DNA of 64,000 nucleotides, from the NCBI GenBank assembly GCA_023078555.1, contig CM041196.1, positions 5,157,658 to 5,221,657 of the forward strand. Direction: 5' to 3'. The position numbers and the translations under genes are program-made. How positions within the stretch are numbered: position 1 is the stretch's first letter; the number at the start of each line of letters is the position of its first letter. This document shows, piece after piece, positions 11,243-23,506 of the stretch. The notes under the pieces are model-generated. The model ran no database searches, had not been told where the DNA came from, and saw only the letters and a list, made by a program, of their open reading frames with translations. The DNA is from Ulva prolifera (Eukaryota > Chlorophyta > Ulvophyceae > Ulvales > Ulvaceae).

Positions 11243-13238
11243 GATGTAGCCCTAATGCGTATATGTACATTTGAGACACTCACATGATCTACACAGCCGT
11301 TGTGAGTGGGCTACGTCACAATTCAGTTTGTAAACAAAAAGATGGCCAGCAAGTCGTTCACCACCGTTGGCACGTGATTAGAGGAATCAGATCGAACGAT
11401 ATGCATCTGCGGCTTGTTCTGTCTTTGCTCTCGCCAGCACATGGCATGCCTCTCCATTGCTGTGGCGTTTGGCACACGGTGGATGATTCACGCAGTCGCA
11501 GCTCATGCGATCAGAATGATCCACAACGCCATGGTCATCCACAACAGGCATGCATTACATGGCCGTCTCACTTGCGTTGTTACAAGGTTGTGACGGTGAT
11601 CGACACCGCTCAAAAGGATCGTAAGCAGCATGCTGCAGCACTGTCATGACATGGTAACATCCCACGTTCCTGCTCTACACCCCGATTATCGTTCACACGC
11701 TGAAGTTTGTGTTGAAATCGTTAATGAGCGTTCTGTCTCGCCAATTCGGACGACTTTACCGACGCGTGGCTGTTGCATCGAGGCGCAACGCTTGCACTTG
11801 TATAACATTGGTGCCGCCCGAAGGGTGGACTGGCGAGGACTGCCGAATCTGTGCCAAGTCTGAGCACATGCTCAGGTTATCTTCATTTATTGTCTAGCTG
11901 AAGATTTGTACACAAAGTTGGTGAAGTCCGGGTGACTCAAGTGTTCCAGCTGCTTGTATCCTTTCCGTAGCAAGTGCTCGATCAGTTGGAACCTTCTCGG
12001 GCTCACTTGTTTGTACCTGAAGTATCATCTATTGTTTCTTTGCCGCATCTGATACCTCGATCACCCTTCCCTTTGCGGCATCGTGACAGTGCCGCAGGGC
12101 ATGATCTGGGCACGGAGCGATCACAGATATGAACACGGAAGGAAGTACCTTTCAATCTCGTCTCTGGCGAATTCTCTTGCGCTTTGTCGTGCCTGATCTG
12201 ATAGACCCCGGCTCTGACGATACACTGATCTATAGAGCGCTAGCACACGAGCCTGCACGCTTTGACTGTCAATCAATGCAGTATGATGGACACACTACTT
12301 CAAGAAGTTGGCTGCGATGGTGTAATGCACTCTCCATACCTGGAGACCTGACACGCCGGCCATGTCCGTGCAAGGTTGATCAGAACACGTTCAGGAGAGT
12401 GCGCCCATCATCACACGACCTAACGCCAGACCTAAGATCAAGCCTTCTGGAGTTACCTTAATTCAGCCGCGCATGAATGGGCATACGTCTGAATCAAGGA
12501 CGACTCGGGTTCGCAGGCGTTGACGTGGAGCACTGAACACTGTATCGTCTGAGAGCATGTAATTGGCAACGACGTGCAGACTGCAGCAATCCAAAATTCA
12601 GCAATCGTGAAACGAAGTGCATTTTGGACCCGACTACCGTCTCCGGCAGTTCCGCTTGCGCGGACGTGGTGGTGGTGGCACCTGCCGGCGAATGTGTTGC
12701 AAGGGTGGAGTCGGACTGAAGCACGGTCACGCCACCACATCCGACACCCAGCGTGTGATCACAGCAAGCCACCACAGCCACACAACAACGGCCGCAAGCA
12801 AGCAATATTGAGCCATACGCCCCCATGGTATTTCAGACTCTCGTGCATGCAGCGCATGGTGTGTGGGTGTTGGCGCATAAGCTGAGCAAACGTGTCTTCT
12901 GCAATGTACTACTGCATGAACTCGTTCTTGGTTCACAGTGCATGCACATGCACGAGGCGGGGCAGCCTTTGACTGGTGTGTTGGAACGGTTCGAGCCCTG
13001 TTGAGCGCACTGTGCAGCCAGCGACCGCAAACCACCTCTGACCTGTGGCAGTCAACATTGCATCCACTGCATGTGACATTCCACTGCATGCTGCTGCAGG
13101 AAGCATGGTCTTCCCAGAAATGCAGTGGCCCAGTGCTACACACAAGGCGCAGATTGCATGCGGACTGTCGTAATTCAAATCCGGTTCTACTTAGCTGTAT
13201 CTTTACCGGGAAGTTCTGGATAGTCGCGCCGGCATCAG

Positions 13239-13349
13239 CCGAAGGGGGACACCACCTGGAACCCCCCCTCGAGACAAACATACGCAGTCTTATTCACAAG
13301 GCTTCCTCCTGTGCTGAGTGAGGCGATCACGCACGGCTGTTTCGATTCC
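13239..13349 (-). repeat. SINE-like family, middle fragment, inverted
   Basis: Read on the minus strand it runs GAATCGAAACAGCCGTGCGT, then CAGCACAGGAGGAAGCC and TTCCAGGTGG, matching the middle of the copies at 39.5, 49.1 and 50.6 kb. It stops before the 3' tail. Confidence 0.65.
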
Positions 13350-14157
13350 ATGACGCGATGCAGAATTGATGACCTCCCAGAACAGGGGTAGCTTTCATAA
13401 CATCCTGGAAGTGATGCGTACTGGACTACCCTAGCCACGTGGCTGCCAACACCTGTTCACGTGGCTGCCAACTGAACAGCTGTCAGCATTGATTCTGCAT
13501 GCTTCCCACCAGCTTGGCAGCCTGACACAAAATGGTGCAACATTCGATTGCTAGCTATCATCAGGCGGTCAACGAGAAGCTGACACGACGATTGACTTCG
13601 TGGCGTGTATTGGTAGCGGTAGACAAAAGGCAACAGTGATGCAGCAACGTCGCGGACAACAAAAGGTATGTGATTCTGCATCGCGTTGAGGCAGCATTGT
13701 ATCAAGCAACACTTTCGCATGCAAACTGCATGTTCTGCCCTCCTGCACGGGGGCCTGCCCAGCCGTTGTAGATCGGGAAGGCCAGCCACCCCACAGTGTT
13801 GCACAATGCCAAGAGGTACAAGCTGGAAACCGCCTCAGCCGTCAGACTTCGCCCCACAGCCACAATTTATTTGAGGCCCTGATGTTCTGAGTTCACATCA
13901 TGAATTTATGGTGCCAATGACGATGTGGTTCGTCTCCGAGTGCATGAATCAGGCATGCTTCACACGGTCGGAGACAATTGCTTAAGCATCTACATCTATG
14001 GGCACTGGACATAGATACAGCCTGGTGTGATGCCTGGCTTCACACCCAGTTCTCACCTAGGACAACATTACTGCTGCACTGCGTGGGCATGGTCGTGCCT
14101 TAATCACGATTCGCACACACAGTCTCCCCAGATGAGCACAGTATGTCCTGGCCGCGT

Positions 14158-14158
<1 letters not shown>

Positions 14159-14236
<78 letters not shown>
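14159..14236. repeat. (CA)39 microsatellite
   Basis: 78 bases of uninterrupted CA. Open frames across it are artefacts. Confidence 0.97.
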
Positions 14237-14239
<3 letters not shown>

Positions 14240-14653
14240 CTGCATGTGCGTTCACCAAAATTGACATACACATACTTCTGAATGATCAGAAACCATTGAC
14301 GTGGCTCTGGCACGGAGACTTGACTCTGGTGCAGCGTGACCTTGAACATTTACAAAGCTTGCCCTGGACATGCTCCATGAATTACCTCCAGAGCCGCTCA
14401 AGCTCAGCCAAGCAGAAAGTGGCGCCACGCTTCCGGGCATAATTTTGCCGGTCCAGACCTTTCGGTCCGGTATACATCCTCATATATCTGTGTGCATGCA
14501 ATCGCATCAACACCCACACGTAGCACACGGAAAACGGTGAAGAGCAATGCCCACAAAGTCAAGCTTCTGGTTCCTGAACGCTCCCGTTAGGACCCCCGGA
14601 CTATCCTCTGCTTCAAGAGACCAGGAGCCAGAGATGACATTGGTGTTTCCAAT

Positions 14654-16212
14654 CTAATCCTTCGCCATCACGAGGGTCAGCTCTGCTTCACAGACCAAGT
14701 CTGCCCCGACGTATGCCTTGCCATCCAGCTTGCAAACACCGAAGCGCTTGTTGAACTTGGTGACTTCAACACGCATCATCAGCGTATCCCCGGGCACGAC
14801 AGGCTTGCGCCACTTGACACCATTTATACCCCCAAAGAAGAACTCTCCTGCACGATCCAGGCCTGTACTGCTGTGACCTAGCTAGCAGTGGCCAACACAT
14901 GCACACGCCAGGCATTAGAATATACATCAGGAGAGCAGCCTACAGCTGTAAGGCACGCAGCTGGTAGACAATCAGTGTGCGATGTAGTCCGGAACTGCCT
15001 TTGCTGGGGTCCTGACAAGAGGCGAGTCCAAGGATGTACAACCAACAACAGAACCTCAAAACGACGGAGGAACCAGTGCACCAGTGGCCTGCCGGTGACG
15101 ATGACGAGGCACTGTCATGGCGAAAGAAGAAAGCAGCCTGTACTGGTGATCATTTCAGTGGTGTAGGAAACATCTGAACCTGAAAGGGCGAACCTGCTGG
15201 GCCTTCCTCAGGCAGCATGACCAGGCCGCCCAGCTGTGCCATGGCTTCCACCTGCAGGACGCCAGGCATGATCGGCCTGCCCGGGAAGTGGCCATTGAAG
15301 AACTCGTCGTTGATGGTGATGTTCTTGTAGCCGACAGCATATTTGCCTGCCTCGATCTCCACCACGCGGTCGAGCAGCAAGAACGGGAACCTGCAGTACA
15401 TGATAGCCGTGTTAGTCCTGTCTGGACTTGATGACCTTGGGCGGAAGCTGCCTGATGACCAAAACCGGGGAAGTTCTCATGTTCACTCAGATGTGTCGGA
15501 TTCGCAGTGAGTACAGGGTCACAGGCCCCCACTTCTGGAGCAACAGAGCCCATGACTCTTCGGAAGCTTCCAGTCGCTGCAAATGGAGGCAAGGCAGTGA
15601 AGTGTGTGCATGGCGAGCCGTGTTGGCTGTCACACCAGCTTACCTGGAAACGGATCCGCTGCGCCTGACCAATCGGAAGGCACTAATTGACCCAGCAACA
15701 CTAGGCGCGCATGATCGACTGATGTCAATCCATAAAACAAGTGTTTGTGCCTTCTCTAGCATTGATCTTGTGGCTCCGCTTAGGCGGCACGGCCTGGTGC
15801 GACCAGCCCACAGGATCGAGACACAACTGAAATCCAACGCGACATATGTTCGCAGGCTAAATCTGAGCACAAGGGGGCTACAGCACCGAAAGTAAAAGAC
15901 CTTTTCCGCAAGTCAGATGCACGCGGGCGCGCTGACAGGAGCAATGCCCAGTTCTTTGCGGCTATGTAAGAAACTGGGAGACGATGCGCTGCAACAAGCG
16001 CTGCCGGCTTCGTACCTGTGTGGCAAGGCCTTCATGATCGCATCAATATCCTTTGCAGAGCTGAAGTTAGGTCCTGACTTCTCGATCGGGACAGCAGCGT
16101 CGTCCGCCTCTGCGCGTGCAACAAGCGGCATGCATCGCGCTACCTTTGTGACTGGCCGCGCGGGGAGCACACGCGAAGCCACGTAAGACTTTGAAACCTT
16201 CACAGACTGCAT
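14654..16212 (-). CDS. FabZ: Plastid 3-hydroxyacyl-ACP dehydratase
   Basis: Three exons, 16212-16016, 15390-15194 and 14847-14654, join in phase (donors GTACGA, GTTCGC; acceptors CTGCAG, GTGCAG) to 195 residues. The enzyme removes water from (3R)-hydroxyacyl-ACP in type II fatty-acid synthesis. Residues 1-45 look like a chloroplast transit peptide ([20 protein letters not shown], many Ser, Arg and Val). The hot-dog domain follows from [14 protein letters not shown]. The catalytic His is in NGHFPGRP (residue 100) and the catalytic Glu in LQVEAMAQ (residue 114). The C-terminal [11 protein letters not shown] is also typical of FabZ. Length fits plastid FabZ. The next gene upstream, plastid E2 on the same strand, supplies acetyl-CoA to this pathway; each should have its own promoter. 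Confidence 0.95.
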
Positions 16213-17461
16213 TTCGAGAGATTCTCAGGAGAGCCTCGTGTATATCACCGAAATCTTGAGGATGTATCGCAGTCTCCACTTCAGCGCAGGATTGCGGTGT
16301 CGAACACGCGAACACAAATTATCGTACGATCGCTTCGAGGGACAAGACCACTACATACAAGGCTGCTATCCGTCCGTAACTAGCTCCGTTGGTAGGACCG
16401 TCCAGCAATAGCTGTTACCCTGATGAGCAGCAAAGCAGCACCAGTGGGGCTGGTGCTGCCATGCATGCCACGTAAGCGCGAGACAAAGCTTTGCATGGTG
16501 GGACCCCGTTCACGTGTGACTATACGCCGGCATGCTCCTTGATTTCGTTGCAAGCAGCTCTATTGCCTGAAGATCGTCCGAACCTTGTGGTTCGCTGACA
16601 GTTCTGCAATCCATCTAGTCGACTAGATCTGCGTAGCAAGGCCAGCATGCATGAGACTGCAGTGTACAACAGACTGTTGCTGTCAGACCGTATGCAACGA
16701 TGATGAAAGATATTTCCTATGCGGGAATTGCTGAAAGTATGGTACAATTTTTATCATTCTGCCACGATCCAGACAGGATCTATCTGGAAATGCCGAGCAC
16801 AAGAATACTTCTAGAGCGGTGACTGCTCCAGTGTTGCGTGCCTCTTGTACAATGTGGAGATACAGCGGCTTCGATGACCACATAGGAGGGTGAGAACAAG
16901 CGCTACCTAGGGGATTGTATACCACAACAGCTCAATAGCATCACACGTCATCATGTTTGTCACTGCTGTGGTATACTCCTCTTGATATTGTCGGACAAGC
17001 TATCCAAGGAGAACAGCACTGATCTCCATGCGATGTCGATTACACAACCGCGTGCGCGGCGCTCGCCCACACACCACCACACAATAGCAGCCCCTTCTCC
17101 ACCGCATCAGCCGCTCTAACCCAACTGTACAGGTCTCCGCTCTATCTCAGACTTACATCCCAATCCGCGGGGCAATCCCCCATCCACCCATACGGCGCCC
17201 GTGCAACGCAGCGCTCTCCACCCCCCATGGCGCAGCCACACAGGCGCGCCTCAGCCACCCCGGCCGCAGCCCCAATCACCTCAAACAAAGCCCGCATCCC
17301 AAACCTCGAGCTCCATGTCCCCGGCCCAGAACGCTCAAAAGGCCGCCGCGACCGCGCCCCGCGCGCAGCGCGCCGTGGCGCCCCGGGCATGCCAGACACG
17401 CATCTCCAGATTCCCGGCCGAAGCGTTCCCGTTCAGACGGCAGCATGCACCCTGGCGCACC
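16213..17461. other. Intergenic: FabZ 5' flank and E2 3' flank
   Basis: No gene seen. The GC-rich part at 17140-17460 is probably E2 3'-untranslated sequence. A 16-base perfect palindrome, ATCTAGTCGACTAGAT, lies at 16613-16628. Confidence 0.5.
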
Positions 17462-20338
17462 CTACTTGAGGAGAACGTCCGGGGCCTCGATGACCTTGCG
17501 CAGGTCCTGCAGGAACTCCGCGGCGTGCGCTCCGTAGATGATGCGGTGGTCCGCCGTGATGTTGACCTTCATCACCTTCTTCACGCCGATCATGCCGTCC
17601 GCCGTCGCCGTCACCGTCGGCACGGCCGCGCCGACGGCCAGGATCGCGCCCGTGCCGGGCGGCAGGATCGCGTCAAACGTCTCGATGCCCATCATGCCCA
17701 TGTTGCTGATCGTGAAGGTGCCGCTCGCGTACTCGTCCGGGGAGAGCTGCTTCGCGCGCGCGCGCTTCACCAGGTCCCGCCACTGCCGCGACATCGAGTA
17801 GATATCCGTCGAGTCCGCGTCCTTGAGCACCGGCGTGATGAGGCCGCCGTCCATCGCGACCGCGTTGGCGATGTTGATGTGCTCGTTGTACGTGATGCCG
17901 GCGCCGTCGGGGGTGCAGGCGGCAAAGAGGCGGGGGTGCCCGGCGAGCGCGACGCCGCACGCCTTTGCGATCAGCGCCGACATCGTCACGCCGCGCGGCT
18001 TCACCTCCTTGTACAGCGCGTCGAGCGCGTCCGTGCAGATGCTCGCCTGCAGCGTGTGTGCCGTTCGTGTGACCTGTGGCGTGCCTTGTTGCCGGAGCGC
18101 GCGCACCTGTGGCGTGCCTTGTTGCCGGAGCGCACGCACCTGTGGCGTGCCTTGTTGCCGGAGCGCACGCGTACCGGGCTGCGTGCTGGGTCGATGATGG
18201 AAATGTAATTGGTTGGTGCTAGCTCGGACTGTGTGAAAGCAATGGGGCGGATGAGATGGCGGAGCGCAAATCGAGGGGCGCCCCAGTGGTGACAGGTGCA
18301 AGCTACAACCGCATGAGCAGCATGTGGATGTAGGGGGTACACATGTGGTGGGGCAAGTGGGCAGACATGCAACGTAGTGTGCTTTGACCGCTGTCCTACA
18401 CGAGGGCAAATTGACGCATAGCATCGAATCACTCAGAGAAGATATGAGATCGATCAACAAGTAGAGGCAGGAACGTGATAGCAGCAGCTCCGCGAGGCAG
18501 TGGTGGATTTCGGAAGCAGACGCAACAGCATAGAAAGGTGTAGCGTCGCACCGTGGCTCGGAACTCAGCGACCTTGAGCGACTCCTGCATGTTTTTCGCG
18601 ACCGACTTCTCCATCGCAGAGAACGGCGCCGTTGTGCCCCGCAGCTCCGCAACGGTCGTGCCCGCGGCCTCAGCAGCCGCGACAGCGGCCGGGGCCGCGG
18701 CCGGGGGCGGCACCGGCGCGGCAGCGCCGTTGGCGGCCGGCGCGGGCGCCGGCACGGCGCCGTTGGCGGCGGCGGGGGCGAGGCCGGCGGCGCGCTCGAC
18801 GTCCGATGCCGTGATGCGGCCGTTCGGCCCGCTGCCGCCGACTGTCTTGAGGTCAACCTTGTGCTTCTTGGCTAGCTGCTTGGCGTAGGGGGTTGCGATA
18901 ACGCGGCCGTCGGCTCGGGGAGCGGGGCCGGTGGGTGCGGGGGGAGGGGGAGGAGGGGGAGCTGCTGCGGCGGCTGCCGCTGGTGCTGCGGCTGCGACGG
19001 GGGCCTCCTCCTTGACAGGCTCTGCTGGTGCCTCCTGCACGCGTCTTGGCCTTGGAGGTGGCACCAACACGAGTCATGTTTCTGGAGTTGAAAGTATGTG
19101 GCTACACCAATGTGCGCATTCAATTGCACGTATCGCCATTGCTGGGAGCACCTCGGACATGGATGACGAGATTGCCTCCCACGACTGGTTCGGATGTTGA
19201 GCGACGGTGTGAGCTGCAGCACAACGAGGTACTACAAGCATGTTTGTGGCTTGCTGGGTATCGTGAGGCTTAGTTGAACCATGAAGAAATCTGCACACTG
19301 CTGCGATGTTGTGGAGTCTCGTCGTGCTGCCGCGTAGCTCTGCATGGTATGGCAGAGTCACAAGTGAACGGTGTGTTCTACGCTTACATGTGTGACTTCT
19401 TGGGTATCTTGTTGTTAGTTCGCCATGGGCAATATTCCTGTGGATTAAAAACACACACAAACACTTTCCTTCTGGTTGAGCTCTTCGCTCTATTTCCGAT
19501 TGACACTTCTGTGTCAGGTCGGACACTAATGGCTGGCCACGGCTGCGTGCCGGTCATGTGATTGTCCAGCGAAGCCTGCAGCTGGATTACATGCGCGCAG
19601 CCGCAGCAGGGACTGCTACGATGTGAACCCAAACATTGCATACAAGCGTGTGTGAATTGGTCATGCGGTCCTGCCAAATTCGCGACTTCGGCTCGCTCTG
19701 AGGGGCACCGCACCAGCAGTGGCTGATGCGGTCGACCATGAACAGCGCATTGCGTGAAACAAGTTGACTGAAACAGGCGCAATGAGTGCGTGTCGCTTTT
19801 CGTCGGTGTCATGCCGCACGCTTGCACATAGCATTCGTCGCGACTGAAGTCGGGGGTACGGTGCACATGATAAGCACCGCGGAGCGCCAGCCCTCAAGAT
19901 GAAGATAGACGTCAAACATCCATAACAGGAGAGCAAGTCGCAGCGTACTTCTTTCGGGGCTTCAGCTGCTGGAGCTGCGGCGCTGCTAGAGCCAGCCTTG
20001 GCCTTGGCATCTGCGATCTCGCCTTCTGACTCGGCAATGAACGCAATCGGACTGCCAACACCAGCGCTGCCACCCTCTTCGACAACAATTGCTCCCAGAA
20101 AGCCATCTTCGAACGATTCCACGTCCATGTCAGCCTTGTCGGACTCGACCACTACCAGCGCTTCACCCTTGGTCACGGCATCGCCTTCTGACTTCAGCCA
20201 CTGCACTACCTTGCCTTCTGTCATCGTTGATGACAACGCAGGCATGAATACATCTTTGACAGCTCGGGCAGGGACTCCGCGTTTGCACACGCAGCCCCGA
20301 GCGGGCTTTGCGGCCGAGGACAGTCTCACGGCGGTCAT
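17462..20338 (-). CDS. Plastid pyruvate dehydrogenase E2 (dihydrolipoamide acetyltransferase)
   Basis: Three exons, 20338-19949, 19034-18552 and 18046-17462, all split at phase 0 (donors GTACGC, GTGCGA; acceptors GTGCAG, CTGCAG), give 485 residues, close to plastid E2 of plants (LTA2). E2 transfers acetyl from E1 to CoA and forms the core of the complex. Order: transit peptide (residues 1-27); one lipoyl domain with the lipoylated Lys in ESDKADMDVESF (Lys68); an Ala/Pro-rich linker; an E3/E1-binding domain around ATPYAKQLAKKH and GPNGRITASDV; a second Ala/Pro linker; and the acyltransferase domain with TISNMGMMGIETFDAILPPG and the active-site segment ADHRIIYG. The start MTAVRLSS is preferred over an upstream in-frame ATG at 20437 because it leaves a typical transit peptide. 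Intron 2 carries a tandem repeat. Confidence 0.95.
18073..18171. repeat. 33-bp tandem repeat, three copies
   Basis: Copies at 18073-18105, 18106-18138 and 18139-18171 begin CCTGTGGCGTGCCTTGTTGC and differ at only two or three bases. They lie in intron 2 of the E2 gene, close to its 3' splice site. Confidence 0.95.
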
Positions 20339-21569
20339 GGCTTCGAAATTAGTATCACTTGAGGAACCCGCGCACAGTAGAGGGCTCCTGGGCTGCAGGA
20401 TCTTTGGTTTATGAGACTCGCTCCTTACGCAGAGCAAAGCATTTTGTTAGATACCAGTCAGCGCTCTGGCATGCATGACTGTGCGTGGCCGGCCATCATT
20501 TTCGTCGAGTCGCGTTGACTTCGCTCGATGTTGATGAGGCTGGCGCACATTCTCGGCCTGGTTAATGTGACTGTCCTTTCAACCGGTGTTCGATGGCATC
20601 CCGTTTCGTTCGCGCCGTTGCTGACCAAGATTCTGGCAGCCGATGGACGCTGTACGGACGTGCACGGACGTGTTCGCGCCGGGAAGATCGTGGCCACGGA
20701 AACGAAAAACAATGTTCTGTAGCAGTGGGTTGTGTACCTGTGAAGTGTCTCCGCCAAGGCCTGATCGGCGGTGTGGTCGGCTGCGCACACGCTGAATGTG
20801 CATGATCCCGCACAGCCTAAATGAACCGGACATTGTGGGCCACGCCACAGAGCGCATCAGCTGAGTGAAAATTCATAGTTGCCTCAGCGAGTGGTCTGCT
20901 TCTGAGCCTCATGGTAGCACGTGGACTACCGCGACAAGTTTTGTGACATATAGCTGTTCAATGAGACAGGTGCCTCTTAATCCGTTGAAATTCGTGATTA
21001 TTATTTCAAACACAGTAACAGTTCCGAATTTTGTTTGAGTGCCGGCTGGCTAGAGTGACTGTGTGGCGTGCCATGAGATGACATGGGTGGGTACGTACGA
21101 CCCACATCAACCCTCCCGCTGCTCGCCGTTGGTCAGACAATGCAGCATGTAGCAGTCAGCAACAGGTGCGATGACATCCAGCTGAGTGAGCCTGATGTTC
21201 ACCCCCAAATGTGGCACAGCGACTCGCTGCACAGCCATACAAATAGCAGACAGCAACAGCCCGGTGGGGGTGGCAGCATCGTGGTACATCATGGTACACA
21301 AGGTTGGCCCGAAGAATCGAAACGTTGCCAGAGCCCCTTGCCCTGTTGTGATGCACCTTTCACGCTGCCAAGCTGTATTTCCAGGACTCTGTATTTCCCA
21401 AAACCATCGTCGGCCGCAGAACCTCACCACATGCCACTTCTGCGCGTCTCGCTACCATGCCATCCAAACCAGTGTCCGCACGTCCCTTGCTCCGCGGCGC
21501 ATCCAAGTGCAGCTACCAGGCCTGCCCTGCAGCCATGATCCCAAATAGCCACCGCTGCCATCGCTCCTG
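20339..21569. other. Intergenic: E2 5' flank
   Basis: Nothing firm. A 64-codon open frame at 20528-20722 (+) lies in what should be the E2 promoter region; it has no recognisable family and may be chance. Confidence 0.45.
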
Positions 21570-23506
21570 TCACCCGATTCTCCCCGTGCAGCACCCAACG
21601 CCTGCTGCACAGCAGGGTCGACTCCGACCAATGCACATGGCACCATCCCCAGAGCTGCCACGCTCTGCGCCGTGTTTCATGCTCCGCCCATCATCGCCAC
21701 CATCACCGACCGCCTGATATCGCTCCCGCAAGCTGTCCTGGCTCTGCTCGCCTGCATCATCTCCCCCGCGCACCTCCCGACCGCCTCCCTCCCTCGCGCA
21801 ATCCGCACCGCTCGGCTTGTCCTCCCGCCGCACCGCCTGCACCGCCGCGCCCCTGCCACCGCCCCGCCCGCCCTGCTGCAGCCGCTCCTGCTCCTCGTAC
21901 ACCACCATCGCCACCTCCGCCTCCGCGGCCGGGTACACCCCCTCGCAGCGGTGCACCATCCGCTGGAACAGGCTCGGGCACGTCGCCCAGCCCCAGCGCT
22001 CCCACGCCCGCTCCGCGCCGCCGCTCGACGACTCGCCCGGGAGCGGGCCCCAGTTGAGGTCCTCCAGATCGCCCCCGCGGAGGCCCCGCCGCATGTCTGC
22101 GAGGAGCGCCGCGCGCCGGTCAGAGTCCATGCTGTGGCACAGCCACTGCAGCATGCGCACGCCCTCGCGCGCACCCACCTCCACGACCTGCAGCCCGACG
22201 TCGGGCTCTTGGCCGGCCGCACTCGCCTCGTCGTGTACCGCGCGAGCTTTGGCCCGTGCCGTGAGGAGGGCCGCCATGAGGTCGAGCCGCACGGCGGGGA
22301 GGACGCGCCAGGTGTCAAAGGACGTGAACGCACGGAACATCATCGTCGCTTGGGCGAGGTACTTCATTGGGGCGCGGTGCGTGCTGAGCACGCTGTGCAC
22401 AACACACGCAAGGGCGCCGCTGTGGAACACGTCTTCAAAGAAGGTTGGGGATGGCTCCTGAGTTAGGAGGAGGTCCATTGCATGCATTACGAGGAGGTCT
22501 GGGTTGCTGCGGACGTCCAGGAGAGGGCTGATCTCAAACACCAGGCCGTCTGTGACGCCGGAGACGCAGCATTCGGTGCACAAGATCGCGTGTAGTGCCT
22601 CCACGGCGGCCAGTGAGACTTCGGGGTTGTGGTGGCTGAGGTGGCGGCGAAGGATGCGGACGAGATACGCTGCTTGCTGTGTCGCGGCCGCCCGGAAAGC
22701 TGAGCAGCATGCCAGCCGGACGATGCAGCACATGGAGGCGTACAGGGCTTTGTCTGTGATTGCTGCGGTGCAGGTTTGGGCTCGGTGCCACTCCTGGAGT
22801 TTGCTGCTGGGGGTGGAGGTGCTGCTAGATGACTGAGGTGAGGCTGGAAGGTCATGAGTGTGTCCGTCAGCGACCAGAAGTTCCAGTACCATGTGCCAGT
22901 AGACGTTGATGCATCGAAGATTGTCGTCGTTGTGGGTGCATGCTTCTTGCAGTTCGGCCACAGTCGATGATGCAGTGCAAGTCCAGGTGAAGCAGGCGCA
23001 GGATTGTAGAGGCTCCAAGGGTAGTGACGTCAGGATGCAGCAGATTGAAATGGCAAAGTGATCGTAGTGCTGCCTGTCTTGCCATTGGTTCAGGGGATTC
23101 CTCATCTCTGCAAGGTAGCCATGAAGGTTTTGACACACTCGGGGAGCAAAGAGCAGCGCCATGCGAGGGTCCGAGTTCAAATGCTGCGCCACCAAGATCA
23201 GAATTTCCAGTGCGTGAGACTGAATGCATGGACGAGATTGAGGCAGAAGGCTAGACGGAAATGCCAGGACGTCTGGGTCTAGGCATTCACAGAGATCCGG
23301 GATATGGCTCGGCCCCTGCAGCATGAGCAATTTTGTGCTGCGTCATTATATAAAGCCCAAAGAGGTTTTCTTTCCATAGGTGCACATACCCATTGGACGA
23401 GTCTGGAGAGCTGTCTGTTCAACGTCAGGCGGTCGTCAACCAATGGCAGATTCCGGTACCAGCGGCAATAGGTATCAAAATCAACGCGGTTCGGATCAGG
23501 ACTCAT
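21570..23506 (-). CDS. ARM/HEAT-like helical repeat protein, unrecognised
   Basis: Exon 1 is 23506-23390 (39 codons, donor GTATGT) and exon 2 is 23315-21570 (acceptor CTGCAG), phase 0, up to 620 residues. The start ATG gives MSPDPNRVDFDTYCRWY. The first 430 residues are amphipathic helices of ARM/HEAT character, for example HALEILILVAQHLN, LVRILRRHLSHHNPEVSLAAV and DLLVMHAMDLLLTQE. The last 150 or so are Gly, Arg and Asp rich and probably disordered. I do not recognise a family. One internal stretch (22960-23106) looks more protein-like in another frame, so further splicing or a frameshift is possible. The gene is divergent from the large helical-repeat gene beginning at 24278, leaving a shared 770-bp promoter region. 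Confidence 0.6.

Larger units (their letters stand above)
11243..14653. other. Long intergenic region, no supported gene
   Basis: I see no phase-consistent exons. Open frames at 11709-11897 (+), 12494-13281 (-) and 13457-13804 (-) are isolated and unrecognised. The stretch holds an inverted SINE-like fragment (13239-13349) and a long CA microsatellite. The left end is the 5' flank of the membrane protein gene; the right end is the 3' flank of FabZ. Confidence 0.5.

Noticed and set aside
12727-13281. 184-codon minus-strand frame
   Set aside because: It runs through a SINE-like fragment and has no recognisable protein features or splice partners.
14027-14442. Several open frames coding poly(Thr-His) or poly(Cys-Val)
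   Set aside because: Produced entirely by the CA microsatellite.
17201-18208. 335-codon plus-strand frame rich in Arg and His
   Set aside because: Antisense to the conserved acyltransferase domain of E2; its composition is typical of shadow frames in GC-rich DNA.
20528-20722. 64-codon plus-strand frame upstream of E2
   Set aside because: No family, no neighbouring exons and a position within a likely promoter; kept only as a remark.
21672-22466. 264-codon plus-strand frame
   Set aside because: Antisense to the ARM-like gene, low complexity and without splice or family support.
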